DNA of 64,000 bases from Altererythrobacter aquiaggeris (GTDB lineage: Bacteria > Pseudomonadota > Alphaproteobacteria > Sphingomonadales > Sphingomonadaceae). The stretch spans positions 372,001 through 436,000 of the forward strand of contig NZ_JBANRL010000001.1 in NCBI RefSeq assembly GCF_037154015.1. Reading direction: 5' to 3'. Positions 18,053 through 27,691 of this stretch are shown here, piece by piece. The stretch's first letter is position 1. Every line of letters starts with the position of its first letter. The translations under genes and the position numbers were made by a program. The notes beneath the pieces are model-generated. The model was not told the origin of the DNA. It searched no databases and saw nothing but the letters and a program-made list of their open reading frames with translations.

Positions 18053-21000
18053 ATGCCCGAAGCCCCGCTCACCCCTGCCAGGCGCGAACTTGCGCCCAAA
18101 GGCCCGATCACGCGCCGCGCACCCGCCGATTATGTCGAGTTGGGTGTGATGAGCTGTTTTTCTTTCCTGCGCGGCGCGTCGGATGCGGTGGATCTGGTCG
18201 AGACTGCCTATACCCACGGTTATGATGCGCTGGGGATCGCCGATCTCAACACGATGGCGGGCGTGGTCCGCCTCCACGCCAATGCCGGCAAAGCGCAGAT
18301 CCGTCCGGTAATCGGCTGCCGGATCGAACTGGTCGATGGACACGCCTTCCTGGCCTATCCACAGGACCGCGCCGCCTATGGCCGCCTGTGTACACTGTTA
18401 TCGCGGGGCAAAATGCAGACCCCGGAAGGCGCGTGGCAGGACAAGGGCGCGTGCCAGATCACGCTTGATATGCTGGCGCAACATAGCGAGGGCGTGCAGC
18501 TGATCGCTCTGCCGGGAGAAGATGTTGCGGCATTCGCGCGCACGCTGCCCCGGCTGATCGAAGCACTGCCAACTATGCGGCACATCGCCGCCGCCTGCCT
18601 CTATAGCGGCGGTGACCGCGCCCGGATCGCCTTTCTGGACACGCTTGCACGCACCAGTCACTTGTCGATCCTCGCCACCAATGATGTCCATTATGCAACG
18701 CCATCGCGCCGGCCGCTTCAGGATGTGATGACTTGCATCCGCGAGAAAACCACCATCGCCGCAGCCGGCTATCTGCTGAACCCCAATGCCGAACGTCATT
18801 TGAAAAGCCCGCAGGAAATGCAGCGCCTGTTTGCCCGGTGGCCCCATGCCATCGCCGCGACGCGGGACGTGGCCGATGCCTGCCGGTTTTCGCTTCATGA
18901 ACTGCGCTATGAATATCCCGAACTGGGTGTGCCGGACGGGATGACATCAGACGAATATCTGGCGCAACTGACATGGGCAGGTGCGAAGGATCGCTATCCC
19001 GGGGGAATACCTGCGGCTATCCGGGCAACGCTGGGCAAGGAACTGGCGCTGATCGCCAAAATGGAATTTTCGCCCTATTTCCTGACTATCCGCGATATTG
19101 TCACTTATGCGCGGGGGCTGGACATCCTGTGCCAGGGGCGCGGCTCCGCCGCCAACAGCGCGGTATGCTATTGTCTGAAAATCACTTCGGTCGATCCGGC
19201 CCAGTTCGAATTGCTGTTCGAACGCTTCATTTCCGAAGAACGCAAGGAACCGCCCGATATCGATGTCGATTTCGAACATGAACGGCGCGAGGAAGTGATC
19301 CAGCATATTTATGCGGCGTATGGCCGCGACCGGGCGGGCTTGTGCGCCACAGTCATCCATTACCGGCCGCGCAGCGCAATTCGCGAAGTCGGAAAGGCAA
19401 TGGGCCTGTCCGAAGATGTTACTGCAACCATCGCCAAGACGATATGGGGCAGCTGGGGCAGCGAAATGGACGCAGACCGTGTCGCAAAAGAAACCGGGCT
19501 GGATCTTGCCGATCCCTATCTCAAGCGCGCCATCGCGCTGGCCGACCAGATGATCGGGATGCCGCGCCACCTTTCGCAGCATGTCGGCGGGTTCATCGTC
19601 ACTCGCGGTCCGCTGACCGAAACCATTCCGATCGGTAATGGCGCGATGCCGGAACGCAGCTTCATCGAATGGGACAAGGACGACATCGAGGAACTGGGCA
19701 TCCTGAAAATCGATATTCTGGCGCTGGGAATGCTCACCTGCATCCGCAAATGCTTCGATCTGATTGCGGCGCATTGCGGCGAGGTGCACACGCTCGCCAG
19801 CGTGGAGCAGGAGGACCCGGCTGTTTACGCAATGCTGCAAAAGGGGGATTCGCTTGGCGTGTTCCAGGTAGAAAGCCGTGCGCAGATGAACATGTTGCCG
19901 CGTCTGAAACCGGCCACGTTTTACGATCTTGTCATTCAGGTTGCGATTGTGCGCCCCGGCCCGATCCAGGGTGATATGGTCCATCCCTATCTCAAACGCC
20001 GCAAGGGCAGGGAAGAGGCTGTATATCCGGAACCTTCCCCCGAACACGGGCCGCCCGATGAACTGCGCAATATCCTGAAACGCACGCTGGGCGTTCCCAT
20101 CTTCCAGGAACAGGCGATGAAAATTGCCATGGTCGCTGCGCGGTTCAGCCCGGCAGAGGCAAACCAGCTGCGCAAGGCAATGGCGACCTTTCGCAGCCGG
20201 GGGCTGGTATCCAGCCACAAGGAAACAATGGTCGGGCGGATGGTAAAGCGCGGTTATGATCCCGAATTCGCCGCCCGCTGTTTCAGCCAGATCGAAGGTT
20301 TTGGCGAATATGGCTTCCCCGAAAGCCATGCCGCCAGCTTTGCGCATCTGGTGTATGTCTCCAGCTGGATAAAGTATTACCACCCGGCGATTTTCGCTGC
20401 CGGCTTGCTCAACTCGCAGCCGATGGGATTTTATGCCCCGGCCCAAATCGTGCGCGATGCCCGCGAACACGGCGTGAGGGTACTTGCCGCCGATGTGAAC
20501 TATTCCGACTGGGACAATACGGTGGAATGGCAGACGGTGGGGGGGAGGCGTCAACTGGTCCTGCGGCTTGGGCTGCGCCAGATCGATGGTCTGGCAAAAG
20601 CGGATGCGGCGAAGTTGCTGGATGCGCGCGGCACCCCTTACGCCGATGTCGAGGATGTGCGGGAACGCGCCGGACTTGGCGCGGGGGCCATCAACATTCT
20701 CGCCGCCGCCGATACATTCCGCTCGGCAAACCGCGACCGGCGGGCGGCCTTGTGGGATGCCCGGGCGCTGAAAAATGCGCCGGACCTGCCGCTCTTCATT
20801 CATGCCGGGCAGCGCGATGAAGGCGGGGATGCGCCTGTATTGTTGCCCGCCATGCCGCTTAGCGAACACGTTGTCGCGGATTACCAGACCATGCGCCTGT
20901 CGCTCAAAGCGCATCCGTTCGCCTTCCTGCGCCCGGCCTATGCACAGGATGGCTTTACCCCCGCCGCGACCTTGCGCGACCAGCGGTTCAATACCCGCGT

Positions 21001-21370
21001 GAAAGTCGCCGGGATCGTGCTCATCCGCCAGCGTCCGGGCAGCGCCAAGGGGGTGTGTTTCATTACGCTGGAGGATGAAGGCGGGGTCGTAAATCTGGTG
21101 ATCTGGCCCGATGTCATGGAACGTTACCGGACGATCATCATGGGCGCGCGACTGATGGAGGTGCATGGCCGGATGCAAAAGGACGACGATGTGATCCACG
21201 TCGTCGCCGAACAATTATTCGACGCCACACCCAAATTGCTGGCGCTGTCCGACGACCTGCTCGAAACCACCGTGGCGCGCGCCGATCACGTGGCCAGCCC
21301 GCTCCCGTCAGGCCTTGCCCGTCATCCCAGAGATGTGAAGGTCATGCCATCCTCGCGCGACTTTCATTAA
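18053..21370 (+). CDS. dnaE2: error-prone DNA polymerase DnaE2 (ImuC)
   Basis: The 1105-residue protein is a C-family polymerase of DnaE2 length. A PHP domain starts near residue 30 (VELGVMSCFSFLRGASDAVD), the palm contains GRGSAANSAVCYCL and PDIDVDFEHERREE with catalytic aspartates, and the fingers include AVIHYRP-like and FGFPESHAASFAHLVY-like segments (here GEYGFPESHAASFAHLVY). A C-terminal OB-fold region reads VKVAGIVLIRQRPGSAKG. It inserts nucleotides opposite lesions during SOS mutagenesis together with ImuA and ImuB. ATG 18053 follows imuB by 17 bases, so it is transcribed from the LexA-controlled promoter. Confidence 0.93.
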   Translation: MPEAPLTPARRELAPKGPITRRAPADYVELGVMSCFSFLRGASDAVDLVETAYTHGYDALGIADLNTMAGVVRLHANAGKAQIRPVIGCRIELVDGHAFLAYPQDRAAYGRLCTLLSRGKMQTPEGAWQDKGACQITLDMLAQHSEGVQLIALPGEDVAAFARTLPRLIEALPTMRHIAAACLYSGGDRARIAFLDTLARTSHLSILATNDVHYATPSRRPLQDVMTCIREKTTIAAAGYLLNPNAERHLKSPQEMQRLFARWPHAIAATRDVADACRFSLHELRYEYPELGVPDGMTSDEYLAQLTWAGAKDRYPGGIPAAIRATLGKELALIAKMEFSPYFLTIRDIVTYARGLDILCQGRGSAANSAVCYCLKITSVDPAQFELLFERFISEERKEPPDIDVDFEHERREEVIQHIYAAYGRDRAGLCATVIHYRPRSAIREVGKAMGLSEDVTATIAKTIWGSWGSEMDADRVAKETGLDLADPYLKRAIALADQMIGMPRHLSQHVGGFIVTRGPLTETIPIGNGAMPERSFIEWDKDDIEELGILKIDILALGMLTCIRKCFDLIAAHCGEVHTLASVEQEDPAVYAMLQKGDSLGVFQVESRAQMNMLPRLKPATFYDLVIQVAIVRPGPIQGDMVHPYLKRRKGREEAVYPEPSPEHGPPDELRNILKRTLGVPIFQEQAMKIAMVAARFSPAEANQLRKAMATFRSRGLVSSHKETMVGRMVKRGYDPEFAARCFSQIEGFGEYGFPESHAASFAHLVYVSSWIKYYHPAIFAAGLLNSQPMGFYAPAQIVRDAREHGVRVLAADVNYSDWDNTVEWQTVGGRRQLVLRLGLRQIDGLAKADAAKLLDARGTPYADVEDVRERAGLGAGAINILAAADTFRSANRDRRAALWDARALKNAPDLPLFIHAGQRDEGGDAPVLLPAMPLSEHVVADYQTMRLSLKAHPFAFLRPAYAQDGFTPAATLRDQRFNTRVKVAGIVLIRQRPGSAKGVCFITLEDEGGVVNLVIWPDVMERYRTIIMGARLMEVHGRMQKDDDVIHVVAEQLFDATPKLLALSDDLLETTVARADHVASPLPSGLARHPRDVKVMPSSRDFH

Positions 21371-21791
21371 ACGCGCTGCATCACCGTGCGTTGCGGACCG
21401 CCCGCCGCGCGGCGCAAGGCCGGACCTTACCCGCGCCTTTTGCTTCAAATCTGGTCGCGGCGCATTCCAACGCAGAGCACGGTAGCATCAACGCCGTCCG
21501 GCATCCGCGACGACCCGGCCTGTTATCGGACCGGCCAGATACAGATCGCTGTGTTCGATATTTTCCTACAGCCAGCGCCGCTGATAAGCAGCCGGCGGCT
21601 CTTTGAAATCGTAGTCTCAAATATTCGCGCGCCTTCACCAGCAGTGTCACTCTGGCTGACTGTGCAATAAATAACTGAAATCAAAGTATTTAATGCACCG
21701 TTAGCGCGGGTGACAGGGTGTAACTAGTGTAACCCTGGCGATACCGGAATGGCGCGTGCAAAGGCTTGTCCGTACAGCAGCAGTCAGGCAA
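21371..21791. other. intergenic gap between convergent dnaE2 and the serpin operon
   Basis: This 421-base gap separates dnaE2 from the convergent end of the four-gene operon. Short open frames exist on both strands but none looks like a protein. Its one clear element is the palindromic repeat at 21709-21738. I see no tRNA or recognisable RNA. Confidence 0.6.
21709..21738 (-). repeat. dispersed palindromic repeat, copy A
   Basis: Read on the minus strand this is CAGGGTTACACTAGTTACAC followed by CCTGTCACC. It matches copy B (29219) and copy C (57766) over about 25 bases, and sits in inverted orientation to both. The outer arm is imperfect here (TGTCACC in place of TGTAACC). It lies 53 bases beyond the 3' end of the serpin operon. 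Confidence 0.75.
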
Positions 21792-23741
21792 TCAACGCAA
21801 CATCGCACGCATCACGACATCGCCATCCGGCAGCGGGACGGTGTATTCCGGGTCAGTAGGACAAGTGCTGACACAGATGATGTCGGGGAAGTAATTTTGG
21901 TCAATCCATTGCGCCGCTTTCTGGACTGCGACTTCCGTGACCGGATCGCCATTCGGCTGGTCGCCCGGGCAGGCGACTGCGTTTGCGGAAGCCGTGCGTC
22001 TCCCTTCCGTGAATTGTATCGAAACAGGTGTGCAACCATCGAAATACCCTGTTACCCCGCCATAACCGTTGCGATTGCCCATGTTCGTGCTGCCATCATA
22101 TTCGATCCACAGCCGGGTCGGGTCGGGCAACGCCCGGTCCCCGATGCGCGTGATGAAATAACGCCGAACGGTCCAGTTGCCGAAAGCATCGGCGGGGCGC
22201 GGCGGCGCGATTTGCCTCATCCGGCGATCGGCCGACCGCGCCAGTTCGCGCGCCTCATCCACGCCGGTCCCCGCAAAGCCCGCTGAACCCAGCACATTCG
22301 CGCCCTCGATCGCCTCGACCAATTTTCCCCCGACAATCCGCATCAATGGCAAAGTCATCTGCACGACGCGCGGATCGCTGGAAGATGCCATTCCTTCGCT
22401 CAGTCGTCCGGCGATGTAACCGGTTCTGCTTGCCAGCAGCAGCACCTCGGCACCTGTTTCGGGCGTGATGGCGGGCGACCGGTTCAGGTCCACCAGTGCC
22501 GGCATCCGGACGATCAAAAGATCGCCGGTTTCGCGCCTGCCCCGCCAGCTTTCGCGTACGCGGTAAAGATAATCGAGCGATAGCCCGTCGCCGCGATCAA
22601 CCGGTCTGATCCCCTCCAGCACCGCCAATGCGACAATGGGCGCGCCGGCAAGATGTTGCTCCAGATTTTCATATCGCTGGTCTGCAGCAGGCAACAGCCC
22701 AGCCTTGGCGGCTTGCTCATACTGCCAGGCGTTGAGGCCCGCAAAAGCGAGCGTACGCGGATCGGCGGGAGTTTCGACACCGGGAAACCCCTCGCCGCCC
22801 AATGCTACCGCTCGCAGCGCCAGTTCAAATCGCCGGTTAAGGTCCAGCTTTGCTGATGCCGCGGCGAGCTCCTGCGCCCAAGGATACGGCGCCACCGTTT
22901 CTGCATCGCGCGCCAATTCCGGGTACCGCGCTGCGGGAACGAGCGTGGCGCGCGTCCCGCCAATCCTGACCGTCATGCGGGTTTCGACCGGCTCGGCGAC
23001 AAATTCCGCGCCCATTCCGAGCTTCGCCAACCGGTCGCCCAAGGTTCGGGCGCGGCAATTTGCGTTTTCGCGGGAATACGAGCCGCCGACGCGAACCTGC
23101 CGGTCCCTGTCAGGCAGCCAGCCGTTTGTCGCAAAGCTGCAATTTGCAGCTTCGACCTGATATTCCGAGCCAAAGGTGACGCGCGTCAGTTCTCCACCAC
23201 GGAACGGCCGCCCGCGCGTGTCCGCCAGCAGCCATTCGCCCCGGACGAAATCCTCGCTTGGATAAGTTCCAATGACATCGACCTTGGAAAACTGCCAAAT
23301 CTCGTCGCCGCGTGCGATGCGCAGGCTCGTGCTGTCTGGCATCGTGATCGACACCTCCACTGCGTCAAATGGGGCAAGTCTCTGCCGGGACCGGCAATCC
23401 GAAGAGGGGCGGGTATAGTCTTCAACGGCGTATCGCCCGTCGCCCAGATCGCGCAGCTGACCCTGTGTCAGATCGCAGCCCGAACCCCACGAAAACATCG
23501 GGCTCCAGATGGTGAGACGACCGCTGTTTGCGTTCCGAGGACCCGAAATCTGTCGCCATTCGCCATAAAGTTCCTTCACCGCGTCGGACATTGGCGCAAG
23601 CTGGCCCGGTTGCGGAGGCGGTGGGGGGAGAGGTACGGAAGCAGAGGCCGACTGAGGCTCGTCCGTCCGGCTCTGGACGGTGCCGCATGCCGCAAGTGAA
23701 GCTACCAGTAGCAGCAGGAAAGCCGCTCTGTCAGACCGCAT
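21792..23741 (-). CDS. lipoprotein with META/HslJ-like domains, function unknown
   Basis: From ATG 23741 this is a 649-residue protein whose N terminus MRSDRAAFLLLLVASLAACG is a lipoprotein signal with Cys at residue 19, followed by a Pro-rich linker. Three regions look like META/HslJ-type beta domains: one after LYGEWRQISG (about 60), one after RGEWLLADTRGRPF (about 165) and one at the C terminus after FGNWTVRRYFITRIGD. The middle is helical and unfamiliar. META-type domains occur in envelope proteins linked to stress or drug resistance. It is the last gene of the operon beginning with the serpin. It ends near repeat copy A. Function is unassigned. Confidence 0.6.
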   Translation of the reverse strand: MRSDRAAFLLLLVASLAACGTVQSRTDEPQSASASVPLPPPPPQPGQLAPMSDAVKELYGEWRQISGPRNANSGRLTIWSPMFSWGSGCDLTQGQLRDLGDGRYAVEDYTRPSSDCRSRQRLAPFDAVEVSITMPDSTSLRIARGDEIWQFSKVDVIGTYPSEDFVRGEWLLADTRGRPFRGGELTRVTFGSEYQVEAANCSFATNGWLPDRDRQVRVGGSYSRENANCRARTLGDRLAKLGMGAEFVAEPVETRMTVRIGGTRATLVPAARYPELARDAETVAPYPWAQELAAASAKLDLNRRFELALRAVALGGEGFPGVETPADPRTLAFAGLNAWQYEQAAKAGLLPAADQRYENLEQHLAGAPIVALAVLEGIRPVDRGDGLSLDYLYRVRESWRGRRETGDLLIVRMPALVDLNRSPAITPETGAEVLLLASRTGYIAGRLSEGMASSSDPRVVQMTLPLMRIVGGKLVEAIEGANVLGSAGFAGTGVDEARELARSADRRMRQIAPPRPADAFGNWTVRRYFITRIGDRALPDPTRLWIEYDGSTNMGNRNGYGGVTGYFDGCTPVSIQFTEGRRTASANAVACPGDQPNGDPVTEVAVQKAAQWIDQNYFPDIICVSTCPTDPEYTVPLPDGDVVMRAMLR

Positions 23742-23834
23742 CGCTGGTATCCCTCCTGATCGTGTTTGACTGTTCGGACGCGCAGGAGGGGTGTTCGTCC
23801 GGGCTTTCAGACGGGTAAAAATGGGCATCGGTTT

Positions 23835-25331
23835 TCATGGCGCGCGGCACTGCAGTTCGTTACCATCTAACGTCAACCGGGCGCCGGCGGGGCCGATACG
23901 AAACCCGCCGATCCAATCGGCCCAGACGACCCTGACGGAGCTGGCAGGAGCCAGATCGCAGGTCAACTTTCCAGCTTGTGCCGAACATAGAACCGCATCT
24001 TCCTGACCAAAAACCGTCATTTCGTCTATCTGTCCCCGCTCGGGTAAATCTGCAAGCCTGGCAGCATCTTCCCGGCCAAAGCGCACGCAGTCGGTCAGGG
24101 CAAACGGGTCAGGCTCAGGTTCCGGCGGCTTGCGGACAGCATCCGGTATAGGAGCCGCTTCGGCCACTGCAGAGAGCCTCGCGATCAGGCTGGCCGAAGT
24201 CTCATACCAATAGGCATCATCCTGTGAGGGTCTATCGCGGGGCCCGGTCTGACCTGGATAGAGAACGCCGTTCACCAATGGACCGTCAATCACATCCACC
24301 CCGCGCGGATTGTTACGCAGCCGCGCCAGGGCCGCCGGCGTGCCGGTAACCTCCAACTCCGTGATCAAAGGTTCTGAGGTGTTGTTGCGAAACCGCGAAG
24401 CTGCTTGCGCCACAAGCCACACATGCCGGCGGATCAGCGCATCGTTATCCAGCGTTTCGGTATTGATATCGGCTAGCATATTTGCTGCCAGAATGGCGAG
24501 CGCTCCGGACGAATTGGCCGCGCGCGCATCTGACACGGCGCGATCAATCAGCGCGGCGCCGGCAAATCCGGCAGGTACGCGTGTTTCATCAACCAGATCG
24601 CCACCGGCAACTCGCACCGCAAAGGGGACCAGCCCGGTTTCACGGAGCCAGCGCCGGGCTTCGCGTCCGCTCACGGGCCTTTGGAAGCGTACAATGGTGC
24701 GATCCGCAGCGAAATCAATCTGCGGTGCTAGCGGCTCTGTTTGGAGCGGGCCGGACCATGCTAGCCAGCCTTCGCGCGTGCCCAGCCCGGCCTGCACGAG
24801 CGGGAAAGCTGCTGTGGTCAGATTGTCATACAGAGCAAAACGGCCAAGCAACCGTCCATCGGCATCGCGGAAAACAACATAGGTTTCGCCCTCGCGAACT
24901 GCGAGCCAGCCTGGGTGGCAAGAGGTCAGGGAGTAATTGCCATCCGCCTGCGGCACGAATTCTACCGGGTAAGGGAAGGGGGTCACTCGCCCTTGCTCAT
25001 CAACCCAGTGCTGCGCTTCGATCTCGCGCTGGTCAGGACCCGCTGCGCCGACAAACAAGGTAAAGCGATCGGGCGAATTGCCTTTCAGCCGCTCGATCAC
25101 CTGAAATGTGGTCACAGGAATGCGCCAGTTCGCATCGCTGCCAAAAGCTTCGCCAGACTGGCCAGCTACCGCGACGTCGACCGTGGATGCCGCCGCTGCC
25201 ATTTTCGCGGTAAAGAAGTTTTTCGATGCCGCGCCCACCGGTTCTGGCGGTCGGGAATATTGGCAGGCACTGGCAGCTTGCGGAGCAAGCGCAGTTGCAC
25301 ACAGGGTTAGCGCGATCAGCGATTTCTTCAT
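23835..25331 (-). CDS. exported protein of unknown function
   Basis: The 498-residue protein begins MKKSLIALTLCATALAPQ with a cleavable signal ending near ASA, and the mature part starts CQYSRPPEP. A Sec-type periplasmic or secreted protein is likely; the Cys after the signal does not have a full lipobox. I do not recognise the family. A segment near residue 50-110 (VDVAVAGQSGEAF, then TFQVIERLKGNSPDRFTLFV) resembles domains of other exported proteins that describe a secreted beta-sandwich, but this is weak. A C-terminal region carries paired Cys (DCVRFGRED, VLCSAQ, LTCDLAP). It overlaps the gene upstream by four bases, so it belongs to the serpin operon. Confidence 0.6.
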   Translation of the reverse strand: MKKSLIALTLCATALAPQAASACQYSRPPEPVGAASKNFFTAKMAAAASTVDVAVAGQSGEAFGSDANWRIPVTTFQVIERLKGNSPDRFTLFVGAAGPDQREIEAQHWVDEQGRVTPFPYPVEFVPQADGNYSLTSCHPGWLAVREGETYVVFRDADGRLLGRFALYDNLTTAAFPLVQAGLGTREGWLAWSGPLQTEPLAPQIDFAADRTIVRFQRPVSGREARRWLRETGLVPFAVRVAGGDLVDETRVPAGFAGAALIDRAVSDARAANSSGALAILAANMLADINTETLDNDALIRRHVWLVAQAASRFRNNTSEPLITELEVTGTPAALARLRNNPRGVDVIDGPLVNGVLYPGQTGPRDRPSQDDAYWYETSASLIARLSAVAEAAPIPDAVRKPPEPEPDPFALTDCVRFGREDAARLADLPERGQIDEMTVFGQEDAVLCSAQAGKLTCDLAPASSVRVVWADWIGGFRIGPAGARLTLDGNELQCRAP

Positions 25332-27691
25332 TTGGCGTAGCTACCCTTGATCCTGAATGCCTGCGCGATTGGCCGCAACCGTTGGCGCAAATCCTCGAGC
25401 CCAATCGGTTCAGGATAAACGCCGACGGGGCGGACAATACCGTCCCCGTCAATCCGCGATGGCGGCATCCACGGGGTGGAGACGAACCAGCGGCCTTCGC
25501 TGCGCGCTGCGCCTTCACCCCCCTGCACATAGGACATATGGCGATAAAGCGCATCGTTGAGATGCAGCACCCACCGCGATCCGGGTTCGAGCGAGTTGGG
25601 CAAACCGGGCAGCAGCACAGGCTCGTCCCCGCCCTGCCCGTAAACGCGCTCGCCTGCCTCGTTTTCCCGCTCGCCCGATGCGAGCCGCTGGCGCAGTTCG
25701 CTGCCGGGTGCGGCATTGCCAGTAAGTGCATCGATCACACGCCAGCGCACCGAAGAGGCAAAGCCGTCAGGGCCGTTGTCGAAAATGTCGATACCAACCG
25801 GCTCGGCAATCACGATATCCGTGGCCAGCACCGCGCGCTTCTCGACAGTTGCCCGTCCGTTCATGGCTTCCATCGCTTCGATCGGATCGAAGCCCGCACG
25901 GCGCAAATCCTCGATCCGCTCCACCGTCTGACCGTAAGCGATCATGAAGTGCGTCTGCTGGAGCGAGCCTGCTTTCGATGGCTTGCGCGCAATCATGCGG
26001 CTTTCGGTTTCGCCGGTGTGCGGCGGTTCGTGCCGTATAATCGGCGTGTTCGCGACGAGCGCACGGATTGCGGCAAAATCCGGGTGAGCTTCAAGCGGAT
26101 ACCAGATCGCTTCGGGATCGCTGCGGACCGCAATGTCCTGCCGGTAGATAGCTGACTGGTTGGGAAGTTCCAGCCTGACCAGCGCAGGAAACGTGACGCG
26201 GCGATCAACGCCCGCCTGCGAAAGTGCGGTGATATCGCCGGGATTAACCCCGACGAACCCTTCAATTTCGCTGATCCTGATATTGGCGGCAATGCCCGCT
26301 AGGGCGAGCTGTGCCGCAATATCATCGCGCGCTACATCAAGCGCATTTGCGCCGGCGGGAACGACCTGGCCCGTAACAAAGCCGCGCAAAACGGCGGGTA
26401 CAAGGCTATCGAGCGTTACCGCCGCCGTGTGAAAGACATGCGCCGTGGCCTGCCCTTCATCGATGTAAATTTGCGCGATCACATCGCCGCGTTCCATCAT
26501 CATTGCGTCGCGCCAAGCTTTGAGTTCGGCAAAACGCGCCATATCGGCGGCATAATCGGCCTCCGCCGTGACCCGGCTGCCCAATTCGCGCTCGCGGCCC
26601 GCCAATGCGGCCTCCTTGCGCTGCGCATCCCAGCTCTCGCGCGGCACAATCCCGCGCACCACGCGATAAGGGCCGGGGCACCCATCAGTGCCGATGGCGT
26701 TGGTTGGCGGTGTCTCTTTATTAGGCTGGAGGCCCATCAGTACAACGTCGCTATTCGCATAGACCTTCGCGCCGGAAAAACGGTTCATCACAGCCACACG
26801 GTCGGGATCGGTCAGATCGAGCGCTTCGCTCTGTTCCCAAATCGCGATCCTGGGTTCCTCTCCCTCGGGTTCGAGCCACAGGCACCCATTACGCAGCGCC
26901 AGCTTTGCCGGCACATCGGGCACGCCCACTAATGTGCTGGCCCCGCCATCGGTGCGGTTGGCGAATTGCGGGAAGTTGCGCACCCTCGTATCGCCTGCGG
27001 GAATTGGCGGCACAGCTATGGGAAAGGGGTTTGGCTCATTGAAGATCACATAGTCGGGCAAGCCGATTTCTCCGCGCGCGGCCGCCTCGCGTATTGGGTC
27101 GGCGCTTTGGCCAAGGCTGATCTCTACTTTGCCGGTCGTCACGTTCCCACCCGCTCCATACCAATTAATGCCAAGCCGGGTGAGGTCATTGACGATGCGG
27201 TCCTGTGCCAAGCGCAGTTCGATCAGCGACGGCCCGGCGCGCTCGACCGCGAAGAACAGCGGATCGCCGGTGTATTTGGCCAAAGTCGCCGCCGCATCGC
27301 GGGTGAAAGCGACCGCGACGCCGTAAGTCGGCTCGTGCTGAATCCACAGGCCCGCAAAGGTATCCGGTTCCTGTTCCATCAGAACGACGTTTAGACTGCC
27401 AATCGATTGATCTGGCGCGCCGGGCGCAGGCGGCGGGCCGGGTTCGCTGCGCGGGCCTGTCGAACCGCGCAGCTGGATTTCGAAACGCCTGTGCGCTTCT
27501 TCGACGCTGACGCAGTAGGAGCGGGCATAGATGGCAGTCTCGGCAAACTCGCCCTTGAAATTCTCGATTCCGTCGATCTCCCTGGCGGTGAGATTGGGAC
27601 AGGCTTCGGACAGCGGTTTTTCGTCCTGTGCCGGCGCGGGCTGGGCCGAGGCAAGCGCCAACAGGCCCACGACCAGAAAATTCGACGTCAT
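25328..27691 (-). CDS. large exported protein of unknown function
   Basis: The 787-residue protein has an N-terminal signal peptide, MTSNFLVVGLLALASAQPA ending near PAQ. No transmembrane segment follows. I cannot assign a family. Visible features are a Pro-rich spacer (PGPPPAPGAP near residue 85), a block rich in Val and Ala near 400-470 that could be a repeated alpha/beta unit, and a C-terminal segment (RWVLHLNDALYRHMSYVQGG). Its start overlaps the serpin stop and its stop overlaps the next gene by four bases (ATGA type), so these genes are translationally coupled and probably act in one envelope process. Confidence 0.6.
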   Translation of the reverse strand: MTSNFLVVGLLALASAQPAPAQDEKPLSEACPNLTAREIDGIENFKGEFAETAIYARSYCVSVEEAHRRFEIQLRGSTGPRSEPGPPPAPGAPDQSIGSLNVVLMEQEPDTFAGLWIQHEPTYGVAVAFTRDAAATLAKYTGDPLFFAVERAGPSLIELRLAQDRIVNDLTRLGINWYGAGGNVTTGKVEISLGQSADPIREAAARGEIGLPDYVIFNEPNPFPIAVPPIPAGDTRVRNFPQFANRTDGGASTLVGVPDVPAKLALRNGCLWLEPEGEEPRIAIWEQSEALDLTDPDRVAVMNRFSGAKVYANSDVVLMGLQPNKETPPTNAIGTDGCPGPYRVVRGIVPRESWDAQRKEAALAGRERELGSRVTAEADYAADMARFAELKAWRDAMMMERGDVIAQIYIDEGQATAHVFHTAAVTLDSLVPAVLRGFVTGQVVPAGANALDVARDDIAAQLALAGIAANIRISEIEGFVGVNPGDITALSQAGVDRRVTFPALVRLELPNQSAIYRQDIAVRSDPEAIWYPLEAHPDFAAIRALVANTPIIRHEPPHTGETESRMIARKPSKAGSLQQTHFMIAYGQTVERIEDLRRAGFDPIEAMEAMNGRATVEKRAVLATDIVIAEPVGIDIFDNGPDGFASSVRWRVIDALTGNAAPGSELRQRLASGERENEAGERVYGQGGDEPVLLPGLPNSLEPGSRWVLHLNDALYRHMSYVQGGEGAARSEGRWFVSTPWMPPSRIDGDGIVRPVGVYPEPIGLEDLRQRLRPIAQAFRIKGSYAK

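Noticed and set aside
18947-21214. 755-residue open frame on the minus strand opposite dnaE2
   Set aside because: It is fully antisense to a well-supported polymerase gene and has no family motifs; long antisense frames are expected from GC-rich codon use.
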